From Polyangiaceae bacterium (GTDB lineage: Bacteria > Myxococcota_A > Polyangia > Polyangiales > Polyangiaceae), in the NCBI GenBank assembly GCA_019637295.1, contig JAHBVX010000004.1:248001-312000 (forward strand): a stretch of 64,000 nucleotides of DNA, read 5' to 3'. This document shows, in pieces, positions 45,123 through 54,734 of this stretch. Below the pieces are notes generated by a model. That model was not told the origin of the DNA. It saw only the letters and a program-made list of their open reading frames with translations, and did not search any database. The number at the start of each line of letters is the position of its first letter. Position 1 is the stretch's first letter. Made by a program: the position numbers and the translations under genes.

Positions 45123-47717
45123 GTGGTCTTGGGGTGGTTGACGGACCTGATTCAGCAGGCGGACCCGCCGCTGAGGTCGCTGGGCGAGCTTGCGCGCCTG
45201 GCGCTGGCTCACCCCAGCTGGCCCAGGGACGCGCGCATTCAGCCTCGGTCCTTGGCGTCGCTCTTGAGCCGTCTGGACCGTGAGCTCGAGCTCGAGTGGC
45301 TGAGCAGCCGTCCAGCAGTGCAGCAGACGTTGGCCGCGGTGCTGGGCTGCTCGGTCGCCGATCTGCAGGGGGCTGCCTGGCCCGGCCGCGTGGCCGAGAT
45401 TGACGCGCAGCGTCGCATCCGGCTCCGGGATGCGCCCTTCGCGCGGGCCCTGGATCTCTTGGAAGAGTCGCTCCCACCGGGCATACCGGGCGTGGTCGCC
45501 GCGCCCAGCGGTTACCGTCGGCTGTTCTGGGAGGCTCCCAGCGGCTCGGGCCGAACCCTGGCAGGTCAGTGGCTCTCCGCCCGCGCGCTTGCCGCCGTTT
45601 GCACCCGAGCCGAGTCGGCGCCCCCCGACGGTCGTCCAGCCTATCTCGACTGCAGCGCCCCCATCGACCGCGACGAGGTGCTCGCGCCCTGGGCGCGGGA
45701 TGGCGTGTGCATCGCCGGCCCCCGCGCGCCGAAGGCGTTCATCGAGCACCACGGCTTTACCGTCGTGCGCACTCCACCGCTGCGGTCCTTCGTGCCCGCC
45801 CTCGTACGCTGGTTGATCGCCCGGCTGCCCAGCGACTCGACACTCGACGCGGCTCGAGTCGGCGAGTGGCTCCTGGGCAGCGGTCTGCTGCACGACGACG
45901 ACGGCGCGCTAGGCACCACCATCGGCGTGTGCGCCGCGCTCGACGAGCTGGCCGAGTCGAACGTCGCGCGCCACACGGCCTTCGAGCTCGCGACGCGCTT
46001 CGCCCGATCGCGCCTGGCGACCGCTCGAACACGCACGGGCGCCGAGACGAGCGCGCTCGAGCGGCGGATCGGCGCCGTGCTCGTCGGTCTGGGTCGTCGT
46101 GCATGGGTCGACGGCGCCCCAAGCCTGTCCGAGCCGCGCAGCATGGAAGCCTGGTACGAGCTCGTGCCTGAAGAACACCGCGGACGCGTCGACGCCGAGT
46201 GGCTACGCGTGACGCTGTCCACCGGCGACTCGCCGGTACGCCCCAGCGACATCGAACGCGCAGCACGACGCATACCTCCCGGCGCCTATCGCATCGTGCG
46301 CGCGCTCGCGGACGCGCGACTGCTGGTGCAGATCGAGGCGGACAGCTGGCAGCTCAGACCCGCGTGGTGGGCTCGCGCGGTGGAGCGCGCCGCGCTCGGC
46401 GAGCTGCTCGCCGGCTCGGGGTTTGGCTGGGGAGAGGCGCTGCTCAGCCGACGCAGCTGCTCGGAGACACTGGCTTTCTGCTGCGAGCGCGCGCGCCGCA
46501 GCGGTGAGGTCCAGGCCGAGCTCAGCGAGGCAGACCACCCGGACGATCCTGCCTGGGTGGCGGCGCTCGAGGCGGAGACCCGGGCCGTGGGGCTCGCCAT
46601 CGCCTGCGGTCGAACGCCCGACGCGGAAGCCGCCGCGGCGCTCTTCGAGGAGCAGCGCGGGCTGTGGTTGGAGCGAGGTGACGCGCTCCCGCTGCCCCGC
46701 TTCGTCTATCCGGAAGACTCGCGAGCGCCGACCGCGAATGGGTACTTCCATTTGGCGCTGCTCGCGATCAGCGAGCACGTCACGCGCGAGCTGGGATCCC
46801 GCCGCCTGCGCCCGAAAGGCGTGCTCGATCCCTGGAGCAGCGACGCGCTCGTCGCGATGGACGCGCTGCTCGATTCATTCGCGGCGGCGCTCGACTGTCG
46901 CTACCGGGATCCGGAGCTGCACTCGGGCCTGCTCGCGCTGGTGGGGCGCCTGCCCTGCGTCGACAGCGCTCCACCACACCGACTTCGGATCCCCGCGCTC
47001 GTCTTGGCCGAAGCGCAGACGCGTGCGCTGAGTTGGTCGACTCTGGCGTCGCTCTGTCCGGCGGACGGGGCGATGCTACCGCGGTTGGCCAACGTCCTTG
47101 CCCTGCCCCTCGACGAGCTGGCGGGCGCGGTCGTGCGCGCGTGGCGTCACGCGGGCAAGCCCAGCGTCGCCGGCACGGCGCTCGATCCGACGCACGAACC
47201 CGGAGCCACCTTCGTGCGGAGCCTGGCCTCGGCGGAGCTGGTCGAGCTGTGCGTTGCCGCCGAAGCGGAGGGCGCACCCGTCCTGCTCGAGACGCTGCCC
47301 GAGCCCGCGCTCGAGGACCTGGGTCGCGCGCTCGAGTCGCTCCCGGCGAGCCTGGCGGAGCGCTGGTGGGCGGTGGCTCCCGACGCGCGCGCCATCCCCC
47401 TGCTCGACGCAGAGTCACCCAGCCCCGCGCAGGGCGCGGCCGGGGCCTGGCGGCGCTATCCCGCGCGGGTCGAGCGAGCGCTCAGGACCTGGCTCACGAC
47501 GGATCCTTCGGCGGCGCTTCCCTGGCTCCAGGCGGCGCCCGCGAGCGAGACGGGCCGCGTCGTCGCGCTGCTCGAGCGTCTGCTCGCGCTCGACCGATTC
47601 CCCCACGCTCAGACCGGCGCCGTACTGACGCTGCTGCACGGCATCCTCGCGGAGCGCACACCCGAGACACGACGCGCTCACGCGCTCATGGCGCGGCTGC
47701 GCGAGCACACGCTCTGA
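45123..47717 (+). CDS. Unrecognised 864-residue protein with a P-loop-like motif
   Basis: No signal peptide or membrane helix; cytoplasmic. Residues about 12-82 are helical with a possible DNA-binding helix-turn-helix (LASLLSRLDRELELEWL, then a turn and LAAVLGCSVADL). Residues 138-145 read APSGSGRT, a Walker-A-like loop with Arg where Lys is usual; PAYLDC near 175 could be its Walker B partner. The remaining 600 residues are helical, Ala/Arg-rich and repeat-like. This shape (HTH, NTPase-like core, long helical tail) resembles STAND or regulatory ATPases, but I cannot assign a family. GTG start at 45123 follows the AT-rich region; no strong ribosome binding site. The gene stands alone. Confidence 0.65.
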   Translation: MVLGWLTDLIQQADPPLRSLGELARLALAHPSWPRDARIQPRSLASLLSRLDRELELEWLSSRPAVQQTLAAVLGCSVADLQGAAWPGRVAEIDAQRRIRLRDAPFARALDLLEESLPPGIPGVVAAPSGYRRLFWEAPSGSGRTLAGQWLSARALAAVCTRAESAPPDGRPAYLDCSAPIDRDEVLAPWARDGVCIAGPRAPKAFIEHHGFTVVRTPPLRSFVPALVRWLIARLPSDSTLDAARVGEWLLGSGLLHDDDGALGTTIGVCAALDELAESNVARHTAFELATRFARSRLATARTRTGAETSALERRIGAVLVGLGRRAWVDGAPSLSEPRSMEAWYELVPEEHRGRVDAEWLRVTLSTGDSPVRPSDIERAARRIPPGAYRIVRALADARLLVQIEADSWQLRPAWWARAVERAALGELLAGSGFGWGEALLSRRSCSETLAFCCERARRSGEVQAELSEADHPDDPAWVAALEAETRAVGLAIACGRTPDAEAAAALFEEQRGLWLERGDALPLPRFVYPEDSRAPTANGYFHLALLAISEHVTRELGSRRLRPKGVLDPWSSDALVAMDALLDSFAAALDCRYRDPELHSGLLALVGRLPCVDSAPPHRLRIPALVLAEAQTRALSWSTLASLCPADGAMLPRLANVLALPLDELAGAVVRAWRHAGKPSVAGTALDPTHEPGATFVRSLASAELVELCVAAEAEGAPVLLETLPEPALEDLGRALESLPASLAERWWAVAPDARAIPLLDAESPSPAQGAAGAWRRYPARVERALRTWLTTDPSAALPWLQAAPASETGRVVALLERLLALDRFPHAQTGAVLTLLHGILAERTPETRRAHALMARLREHTL

Positions 47718-47739
47718 CCCGCGCCCTTGGCGCATCGGA

Positions 47740-50145
47740 TCACGGCGAGCGCTCGACTCGAATCGGGTTGGTGAACGCGAAAGGCAGCGCCCGCGTGTAA
47801 GGCAAGACCGGAAGCGGCTCGCGACCGCGCACCACCGCGAGGACATCGCTCTTGCCCGCAGGCACGGCGATCTGCAGCCGCTCGTCGACGCGCAGCACAT
47901 CTCGACCCGTCACCGGCAGCACTGCGATGACCTCGGGACCCACCCAGACCTCCACCTGTGAGACGTCGACCCACGGCGCCGCGTGCACGCGCACCCTCGC
48001 TTCGACCGTGGGTGCCGTGGTCTTCAGGCCATCCCCTACTCGAGCCTCGTCGATCTCGAGCTCGACGAACGGCCCATTGGTCACGATCGCACGACCGGCC
48101 AGCACGCCGTGAGCGACCTCCTCGGCGGAAGGCTGCGCGGGGCCCGTCTTGACGTACGTTCGTGGATAGCCGGCCGCGTGCACGTCCAGCCGATGCGAGT
48201 CGCTGTTGCCCACGCCGATGTAGGCGCGGACCACTCCGGGCGCGCGCCGGAGCGCGAGCAGATCCCGAAGGTTCCGCTCGACCACTCCGATCGAGTTCAG
48301 CTCGAAGCCGTTGAAGACTTCCACCGTGTCGAAGTCCAGACTGCCGCCTTCACGCTTGAACGTGCCAGTCGCCACGTCTAGCCCCACCTGGTCGAAGTAC
48401 CCGATGGAGTGACCCATACGCGGATGGTTCACCTGCAGCAGGACGCCGGGAACGTTGGCGCGCATCTCGGCGAACAGTGTGGCGGGGGTGGCGCCGGCGA
48501 TCTGCGGCATGGGCAACTCGGGGGGCAGCGGGAACGCGTTGAAATGGCCGAAGTCCCGGGTCGTCAGCTCCACACCCACAGCGGTGACGAGCGCCGCGGT
48601 CTCGAGCGTGCGCAACGTGGGGCCGTAGTCGGTGATGTGGTTGTGGTCCGTCGCCACCGCGAAGCGCACGTCCTCGGCCAAGAGCGCGACGAGTCGATCC
48701 CGCAGCGGCACGTTGGAGTCACCACTCGGCTCCGCGTGCAGGTGAAAGTCGCACGCGACCCAGCCGGTAGTATCGACGACGCGGGTCAGCGCACCGCGCA
48801 TCACCACTCCGTCGCGCGCGCTGACGCTGACCTCCTGCTCCACGATGGTGTACTCGGGACCATGCGTGGCGAGCACGCGGTACCGACCCGGTGGAAGCGA
48901 GACCCGCCCCGCACCGCCGAGGCCATAAGTCGAACTCCCGGCGCCGCTCGCCAGGTGCATCGGACCCAAGACCGGGTCCTTGGTCGGCGGGAGCCCCCGC
49001 ACGTCGATCCGCACGGGCAGCGCACGGCCCGCGTCGTCGGTGAAGCGGTACTCGAGCACCGCGGGCTGCGGCACGACGAAGCTGACCTCGGACGTCTTCC
49101 CTCTCAGCACCTGCACCGGACGAAGGTCGGTGCCGCCCGGGGAGCGCAGCTCGAGGGAGTGCTCACCCTCGGGCAGGGACAGGCGAACTGCTCCGCTGGC
49201 GTCCGCTTCCGCGGCGCCCAAGACCTCGCCATGTCTACCCCGCGCTTCGACGACGGCCCACTCGGGTCGAGGCTTCAGCCGGGCGACGACCTCGCCAGCG
49301 GGCACCTTCGCGCGACGCCAAGCGTGCGCCGCCACGTCGGACAAGCGGCGCCCGAGCAGGATCGAGCGCCGATGGCTCGTCGACTCGCCGGCACGAAGTC
49401 GCCGCGCGGTCCCCAGCGCGAGCTGCTCCACGGGGCCGCGCAGCGAGGGAGAGAACCGAACCTCGAGCGGCGCATCTGACGCGAGCGCGTAGGCCTGATC
49501 ACGGCCAGCGCGCCCCAGCCACGTCGCGGAGACGGTGGACCCGTCGTGAACGAACCCCTGCCCCGGAACGAAGGGCGCCGCTCCGAACCAGCGAACGCGG
49601 TCACCGAGGACGAGCCGCCCGCTGCCCCGACGCAGCGTCGCCTCCGTGTGCAGATCGAGCCCTGCGCCGTCCCCGCGCGCGGACAGATGGGTGGTGACCG
49701 TCACCGCCTCGCTCCGTTGACGAACCAGGATGCTGGGGACCCTCCCCGAGTCGTCGATCTGTACGCTCACGGTCTCGAGCACGAGCTCACGGTCGTCGAG
49801 CAGCAGGGCGGTGCGCACGTCGTCGACCACGTCGAGCTCGAAGCGCTCCGATACGAGGTCGACCAGCGCTCCCGCCTGGCGAGACCCGTGTCCCGCCACG
49901 ACCGCGCTGACCCCCGGAGCCGTGAGCAACACATCGCCGCGCTCGGCCTGCGCACGGGGCGTGGACGCCGTGAGGGGCTGCGCGAGCACCCGGATGCGCA
50001 CGCCGTCGCGAGAGACGTCGGTGATGGGCGCCGCCGGAGGTCGGTCGCGCCCGGGGCAGCCAGCGGCCGAAATGGCGAGCGCGCCCGCGCAGGTCAGCGC
50101 GATGGCGGGGGCGAGCCCGGCGTTGCGTCGGGGTGCAGGCTTCAC
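47740..50145 (-). CDS. CehA/McbA-like PHP metallohydrolase lipoprotein
   Basis: 801 aa with a lipoprotein signal (APAIALTCAGALAISAAGC, Cys30). The N-terminal 480 residues form beta domains. The C-terminal part is a PHP-type hydrolase with the metal ligands in CDFHLHAEPSGDS and ATDHNHITDYG, then VGVELTTRDFGHFN and NHPRMGHSIGYFD, ending GNSDSHR-like. This matches CehA/McbA hydrolases (carbaryl esterases and relatives) and phosphoesterases; the real substrate is unknown. Lipid-anchored, so it acts in the periplasm or outside. It runs against the 864-aa gene and leaves 22 bases between stops. Confidence 0.85.
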   Translation of the reverse strand: MKPAPRRNAGLAPAIALTCAGALAISAAGCPGRDRPPAAPITDVSRDGVRIRVLAQPLTASTPRAQAERGDVLLTAPGVSAVVAGHGSRQAGALVDLVSERFELDVVDDVRTALLLDDRELVLETVSVQIDDSGRVPSILVRQRSEAVTVTTHLSARGDGAGLDLHTEATLRRGSGRLVLGDRVRWFGAAPFVPGQGFVHDGSTVSATWLGRAGRDQAYALASDAPLEVRFSPSLRGPVEQLALGTARRLRAGESTSHRRSILLGRRLSDVAAHAWRRAKVPAGEVVARLKPRPEWAVVEARGRHGEVLGAAEADASGAVRLSLPEGEHSLELRSPGGTDLRPVQVLRGKTSEVSFVVPQPAVLEYRFTDDAGRALPVRIDVRGLPPTKDPVLGPMHLASGAGSSTYGLGGAGRVSLPPGRYRVLATHGPEYTIVEQEVSVSARDGVVMRGALTRVVDTTGWVACDFHLHAEPSGDSNVPLRDRLVALLAEDVRFAVATDHNHITDYGPTLRTLETAALVTAVGVELTTRDFGHFNAFPLPPELPMPQIAGATPATLFAEMRANVPGVLLQVNHPRMGHSIGYFDQVGLDVATGTFKREGGSLDFDTVEVFNGFELNSIGVVERNLRDLLALRRAPGVVRAYIGVGNSDSHRLDVHAAGYPRTYVKTGPAQPSAEEVAHGVLAGRAIVTNGPFVELEIDEARVGDGLKTTAPTVEARVRVHAAPWVDVSQVEVWVGPEVIAVLPVTGRDVLRVDERLQIAVPAGKSDVLAVVRGREPLPVLPYTRALPFAFTNPIRVERSP

Positions 50146-50196
50146 GGGCGCCGGAGCTTAGCGCACGCGGCCAGCTTGATGTAGGTTGCCCGACCG

Positions 50197-51213
50197 ATGA
50201 AAGCGTTCGTCCTCGACGGTGGCTTCGGCCTCGAGAACCTGAAGCTCAGAGAGCTGGCTACGCCTGCTCCCGGACCGGGGCAGGTGCGCCTGCGCATGCT
50301 CGCCGCCTCGCTCAACTATCGCGACGTGCTGATGGCCCGCGGCCTGTACAACCCGCGCCAGCGACTGCCGTTGGTCGTGGCGTCGGATGGAGTCGGCACG
50401 GTGGACGCGGTGGGCGAAGGCGTGACGCAGTGGAGGCTCGGAGACCGCGTGTGCCCCAACTTCGTGCAAGGTTGGGTCTCCGGCGAGCCGACACGCGACA
50501 AGCTGCGCACGTCGCTCGGCGGTCCCCTCGACGGCACGCTGGCGGAGTATCGCGTGTTCGACGCGTCGTCGGTGGTCGCCGTCCCCGCGGCGCTCACCGA
50601 CGAGGCTGCGGCCACCCTCCCCTGCGCGGGGCTCACGGCCTGGAGCGCGCTCGTGACCCAGGGTCGCCTCACCGCGGCGGACACTGTGCTCGTGCTCGGC
50701 ACGGGAGGCGTGAGCATCTTCACGCTGCAAATCGCGAAGCTGATCGGCGCGAGGGTGCTCGTCACCAGCAGCAGCGACGAGAAGCTCGCGCGAGCGCGAG
50801 CACTGGGCGCCGACGAGACCATCAACTACCGAACCGTGCCCGAGTGGGGCAAGTGGGCCAAGGAACTCACCGCCGGCCGCGGCGTGGATCACGTGATGGA
50901 GGTGGGCGGCGCGGGCACGCTGGAGCAGTCGCTCCGCGCGGTGCGGATCGGCGGCACCATCAGCATCGTGGGCGTGCTTGCGGGCAGCGCGCCTGCGCTG
51001 AACCTGCTGCCGGTGTTGATGCAGAACATCCGACTACAGGGGGTCATCGTCGGCCATCGCGAGGGTTTCGAGGAGTTCATGCGAGCCATCGAGCACGGCT
51101 CGTTGACCCCGGTGGTGGATCGGACCTTCCCCTTCGAGGACACCGTCGCGGCGTTCGAGCACCTGGCCAGCGGCAGCCACTTTGGCAAAGTCGCGATCCG
51201 CATCGCGAACTGA
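50197..51213 (+). CDS. Zinc-independent MDR alcohol dehydrogenase/quinone reductase
   Basis: 338 aa of the medium-chain dehydrogenase family. The GroES-like half (1-~120) has YRDVLMARGLYN in place of the Cys/His zinc ligands, as in quinone-reductase members. The Rossmann half carries VLVLGTGGVSIFTLQIAK, then VTSSSDEKLARARALGAD, GRGVDHVMEVGG and a C-terminal GKVAIRIAN. It is followed 17 bases later by the SDR with a zinc-ribbon head, so the two may work on one substrate. Confidence 0.92.
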   Translation: MKAFVLDGGFGLENLKLRELATPAPGPGQVRLRMLAASLNYRDVLMARGLYNPRQRLPLVVASDGVGTVDAVGEGVTQWRLGDRVCPNFVQGWVSGEPTRDKLRTSLGGPLDGTLAEYRVFDASSVVAVPAALTDEAAATLPCAGLTAWSALVTQGRLTAADTVLVLGTGGVSIFTLQIAKLIGARVLVTSSSDEKLARARALGADETINYRTVPEWGKWAKELTAGRGVDHVMEVGGAGTLEQSLRAVRIGGTISIVGVLAGSAPALNLLPVLMQNIRLQGVIVGHREGFEEFMRAIEHGSLTPVVDRTFPFEDTVAAFEHLASGSHFGKVAIRIAN

Positions 51214-51229
51214 CCGACGGGGAGCCACC

Positions 51230-52717
51230 GTGAGCGTCGGACCCAAAGAGATCGAAGCGTGCCTCACCGTGCTGAGCGCTCTGGTGGAGGACCGGGCAGC
51301 GCTGGCGAAGGTCGACCTGGAGACCCGCAATGCCTTGCTGACCGCGGCCGGCCGCCTGTCCCGGCCCGAGCGCAACGAACAGCGACTGTTGGCGCGAGCG
51401 CTGCGCAGGCAGCGCAAACACCAGACCCGCGACGCGGACGAGCGCACGCTGGCGCGGGCGGGGATCCGAGAACTGCGAGAGCAGCCTGTGTTCATCACGC
51501 CGTCTCCCGCGCTGCTTGAGGCGACGATGCTCCCCCCAGACGACCGAGAGCTGCTCGACCCGCGCATCTGCTACGTTTGCAAGGAGCCGTTCTCGCGGGT
51601 TCACTTCTTCTACGACCAGCTGTGTGGTCCCTGTGGGGACTTCAACTTCGAGAAGCGCGGGCAGACCGCCGACCTGCGCGGCCGCGTCGCGCTCATCACC
51701 GGCGCGCGAGTGAAGATCGGCTACCAGGCCGCGATCTTGCTGCTGCGTGCCGGCGCGCGAGTCATCGTCAGCACCAGGTTCCCGAAGGATGCTGCCGCGC
51801 GCTACGCCCGGGAGCCGGACTTCGAGTCCTTTGCGCATCGGCTGGTCATCCATGGTCTGGACCTGCGGCACACGCCCAGCGTCGAAGCCTTCGTTCGACA
51901 CCTGGAGCACACGGAGTCTCGCCTGGACTTCGTGCTCCACAACGCCTGCCAAACCGTGCGCCGCCCGGCGGGCTTCTACGAGCACCTCATGGTCCGAGAG
52001 CGCGCGCCGCTCGGGTCCCTCCCGGAAGCGGAGCGAGGTGTCCTCTCCGAGTACGACGCTTTCGTCGCCTCGTCCGGCCCGACGCTGGCGGGCTCCCCCG
52101 CAGAGCCGGCCGCCCACTCCGCGGCGGAGTTGTCCCAGCTGCCCGTCAGTCCCGAGGATTCGCGCGCGAGCCGTGCGCTCTTCCCCGCCGGTCGTCTCGA
52201 CGCGGACCTGCAACAGGTGGATCTTCGCGACGTCAACAGCTGGCGCCTGGCGCTGCATCAGGTGTCCACGGTGGAGCTGCTCGAGGTGCAGCTCGTCAAC
52301 GCCATCGCTCCCTTCGTGCTGAACGCACGCCTGAAGCCGCTGATGCTACGGCAGCCGAGCCGGGACAAACACATCGTGAACGTCTCGGCCATGGAGGGCC
52401 AGTTCTACCGCCGCTTCAAGACCGACAAGCATCCTCACACGAACATGGCGAAGGCCGCCCTCAACATGATGACCCGGACCTCTGCCTCGGACTACGCGAG
52501 GGACGGGATCCACATGAACAGCGTGGACACCGGCTGGGTCACGGACGAAGACCCCGCCCACATCGCCATCCGCAAGACCCGCGAGAACGGCTTTCAGCCT
52601 CCCCTCGACATCGTCGATGGCGCCGCGCGCATCGTCGATCCCATCTTTCATGGCTTCAACACGGGGGAGCACCGCTACGGTCTGTTCCTGAAGGACTACC
52701 GCCCGGCGCCGTGGTGA
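51230..52717 (+). CDS. Atypical SDR with N-terminal zinc-ribbon extension
   Basis: 495 aa. The first ~140 residues are a helical extension (EIEACLTVLSALVEDRAA) with a zinc ribbon CYVC-17 residues-CGPC. The SDR half starts GRVALITGARVKIGYQAA, keeps NACQT for the NAG motif and NVSAMEG for catalytic Ser, but where Tyr-x3-Lys is expected it reads HTNMAKAAL: Lys is kept and Tyr is Thr. A nearby YRRFK could substitute. So it may be inactive, or use another acid. The GTG start has GGGGAG 6 nt upstream. It follows the MDR gene in one operon. Confidence 0.8.
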   Translation: MSVGPKEIEACLTVLSALVEDRAALAKVDLETRNALLTAAGRLSRPERNEQRLLARALRRQRKHQTRDADERTLARAGIRELREQPVFITPSPALLEATMLPPDDRELLDPRICYVCKEPFSRVHFFYDQLCGPCGDFNFEKRGQTADLRGRVALITGARVKIGYQAAILLLRAGARVIVSTRFPKDAAARYAREPDFESFAHRLVIHGLDLRHTPSVEAFVRHLEHTESRLDFVLHNACQTVRRPAGFYEHLMVRERAPLGSLPEAERGVLSEYDAFVASSGPTLAGSPAEPAAHSAAELSQLPVSPEDSRASRALFPAGRLDADLQQVDLRDVNSWRLALHQVSTVELLEVQLVNAIAPFVLNARLKPLMLRQPSRDKHIVNVSAMEGQFYRRFKTDKHPHTNMAKAALNMMTRTSASDYARDGIHMNSVDTGWVTDEDPAHIAIRKTRENGFQPPLDIVDGAARIVDPIFHGFNTGEHRYGLFLKDYRPAPW

Positions 52718-53106
52718 CGAGGGGCGCGCCGCGATGGGACGCGCAGCCAACCTAGCGCAGTACCTCCCCCGCCGAGCTGGCCGTCACCGCTCGCTCGAGC
52801 CACGAGAACCTCCGATCCTTCGTGGAGCTGCGAAACTGTAGCACGACCGTTGATGCGGTCCGGTACAGTTCGGTCGCAGCCGCCACTGCCGCGGGACTCG
52901 AGCGTACGCGGCAGCTCGCTCAGCACCATGAGGCGCATGCGCAACAGCGACGGACCGTCGTTCGGTGGCCGAGTCGGGGCTCGTTGGAGTCGGGGGGCGA
53001 CCGTCCCAGCAACTTTTCATAGGTGCCGGGGGCCTTGACCCTTGATGAAGATTGGTTGAATTTCGCCCCTTGGTTCGGGTCCTTGTGAAAACTCCAGCCC
53101 TGCGTC
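52718..53106. other. Intergenic region, no gene seen
   Basis: About 390 bases after the SDR gene. Frames exist on both strands but none has family features, a good start or a signal. The sequence between about 53010 and 53070 is less GC-rich than its surroundings, as expected of promoter-like DNA, but no clear pair of boxes stands out. A protein scrap begins at 53107. Confidence 0.5.
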
Positions 53107-53262
53107 CGCAGCCGGCACATCGATCGAGAAGACGGTGACTGGTACCCGTTCATCACGGACGCCCAGGACCATCTCGAGCAGCTCTATCGCAGGTATGGAT
53201 GCGAACGCGTTACGCAGAGCGACGGCTACTTCTACCTACTGCCGACGGGGCCGGTGAAAGGC
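53107..53262 (+). pseudogene. MukE/MksE-like chromosome-partition protein scrap
   Basis: 52 codons read RSRHIDREDGDWYPFITDAQ then DHLEQLYRRYGCERV and DGYFYLLPTG, the winged-helix part of MukE/MksE condensin subunits, where a conserved aromatic and YxxYG segment precedes FYLLP. It has no start and runs into the end of the opposite-strand ATPase gene. No MukF or MukB sequence is nearby, so it is an isolated fragment. Assignment from one motif region is tentative. Confidence 0.45.
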
Positions 53263-53281
53263 GCGGAGCGCGCCCGAGGGT

Positions 53282-54661
53282 CTATCGGAGAACCGACAGC
53301 ACGTCCTTGGGCCCGAGGACGCCTGCACGCAGGTTTCGAACATTGGGACGGAGCACCCAGAGCACGAAGACCAGCTCCTTCCCTTCTGCCTCCGGGCAGC
53401 GGGCGGCCTTGTGCTCCAGTTCGGCGAACGCTCGCGGGATCTCTCGCGACGTCAGCCTGAGCTTCGCTTCGCCCACGAGTAGCCGCTTGGGGCTCGCTAC
53501 CGAGCGCGCAAGCACGTCAATCTCGAGGGGCTCCCCCGCCCGGTCAGTTCCCCACCAGCGAGAGGCGGGATGCCAGCTTTCCCCAGCGATAGTCGCGCGC
53601 GCGACTGAATCACGAACCAGGCCTTCCCAAGCAATGCCTGCGAAGCGCGGCCATTCGGACTCCACGTCGGCGCTCACCTGCTTGAGTTGCCCTGCCGCGA
53701 GACGAGAGCGATTGGGGTCTACGAAGCGGAACCAGAATGCCAGGAACGGGTCAGCGATGCGATAGAGGCTGCGTTTGCTCTCGCGCTCGCTGGCGCCGAA
53801 GGGCACGTCTCGCGCGAGCAACCCCAGCTCCACCAAGCGTGCGAGGGGGCGCGACAAGCTGGTGCCCGGCAGGGCGAGACGTGCGCCGATCTCGGACACG
53901 CGATGGCTCCCGCGAGCCACCACGTTCAGCACCGACGCGGTCCGCGCCACATCGTTGGTTTCGTCGAGTAGCAACCGATCGGGTTCATGGTGAAGGACGC
54001 CGAGGGGATCGAGCACGTGACGGCGGACCGCGTCCCAGAGTCCGCGGGAGCTCGCGGCCAGCTCCCAGTAACGCGGGACGCCGCCCCATACTGCGTGCTG
54101 CTCGAGTACCTCCGCAGCGTCCGTGACGCTCAAGGCGCGTCCTGTCCAGTATGCACCCATGGGTTCGAGCTTGACGATCTCCTTCGCCCGACCAAACAGG
54201 GGAGCGTTCCGCTCGAGGACTAGGCCTTGCATCATGCGTTGCGACGAACCGCTGAGGATGACGGCGCGCCCCGGCGTGCTCTGGTCCAACAGCTTCTGAA
54301 GCACGCTGGGGAGCTCCGGAGAGCGTGCGACGATGCTGGGAAACTCGTCGAGGATCAGCGGAGAACGCTTGGGGCTCTCCCGCCACCATCGCTGCAGCAG
54401 TGCCTCCCACTCCCTGTACTCGACTGCAGCGAAACCAGGAACGATGCGCGCCACTTCGCGCGCCACCGCCTGCCGCTGGAGCACGGCGTCGCGTTCGTCA
54501 CCGGTATAGAAGGTGACCGTGCTCTTCGCGGCGAGCTCCCGTATCATTCGCGACTTGCCAAGTCGCCGACGGCCGTACACGCAGTACAGCCCCACTCCGC
54601 CCCGAAGCGCGGGGCGCAGGCGAGCCAGCTCGGCGGTGCGGTTCAGGAACGGCAAGCTCAT
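53282..54661 (-). CDS. DUF234-type P-loop ATPase
   Basis: 459 aa. Residues 30-37 GRRRLGKS form the P-loop, LILDEFPSIV is Walker B, and AVILSGSSQRMM the sensor region: a STAND-like ATPase of the archaeal ATPase group. Past residue 300, after a winged helix (RVSEIGARLALPGTSLSR), the C-terminus has the DUF234 nuclease-like fold with EIDVLARS and LLVGEAKLR, a PD-(D/E)XK-type Asp/Glu-Lys set. Such proteins are widespread in archaea and mobile in bacteria; their role is unknown though defence has been suggested. The ATG at 54661 lies 7 bases after a good -10 box, so the message may be leaderless. Confidence 0.85.
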   Translation of the reverse strand: MSLPFLNRTAELARLRPALRGGVGLYCVYGRRRLGKSRMIRELAAKSTVTFYTGDERDAVLQRQAVAREVARIVPGFAAVEYREWEALLQRWWRESPKRSPLILDEFPSIVARSPELPSVLQKLLDQSTPGRAVILSGSSQRMMQGLVLERNAPLFGRAKEIVKLEPMGAYWTGRALSVTDAAEVLEQHAVWGGVPRYWELAASSRGLWDAVRRHVLDPLGVLHHEPDRLLLDETNDVARTASVLNVVARGSHRVSEIGARLALPGTSLSRPLARLVELGLLARDVPFGASERESKRSLYRIADPFLAFWFRFVDPNRSRLAAGQLKQVSADVESEWPRFAGIAWEGLVRDSVARATIAGESWHPASRWWGTDRAGEPLEIDVLARSVASPKRLLVGEAKLRLTSREIPRAFAELEHKAARCPEAEGKELVFVLWVLRPNVRNLRAGVLGPKDVLSVLR

Positions 54662-54668
54662 GCTCAGG

Positions 54669-54706
54669 ATTATGTCCCGTAAACATTATGTCGCAAGCAC
54701 ATAATG
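54669..54706 (-). promoter_or_regulatory. Palindromic promoter of the DUF234 ATPase gene
   Basis: On the minus strand TTGCGA (54696-54691) and CATAAT (54674-54669) are 16 bp apart. An 8-bp inverted repeat CATTATGT-7-ACATAATG (54684-54706) overlaps the -35 box, and a third ATTATGT half-site covers the -10 box. With the -10 ending 7 bases before the ATG, transcription would begin at the start codon. The repeat is probably the operator of a self-regulated gene. Confidence 0.6.
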
Positions 54707-54734
54707 TTGTGAAGCCGATGGGGCCGATTCGGTT

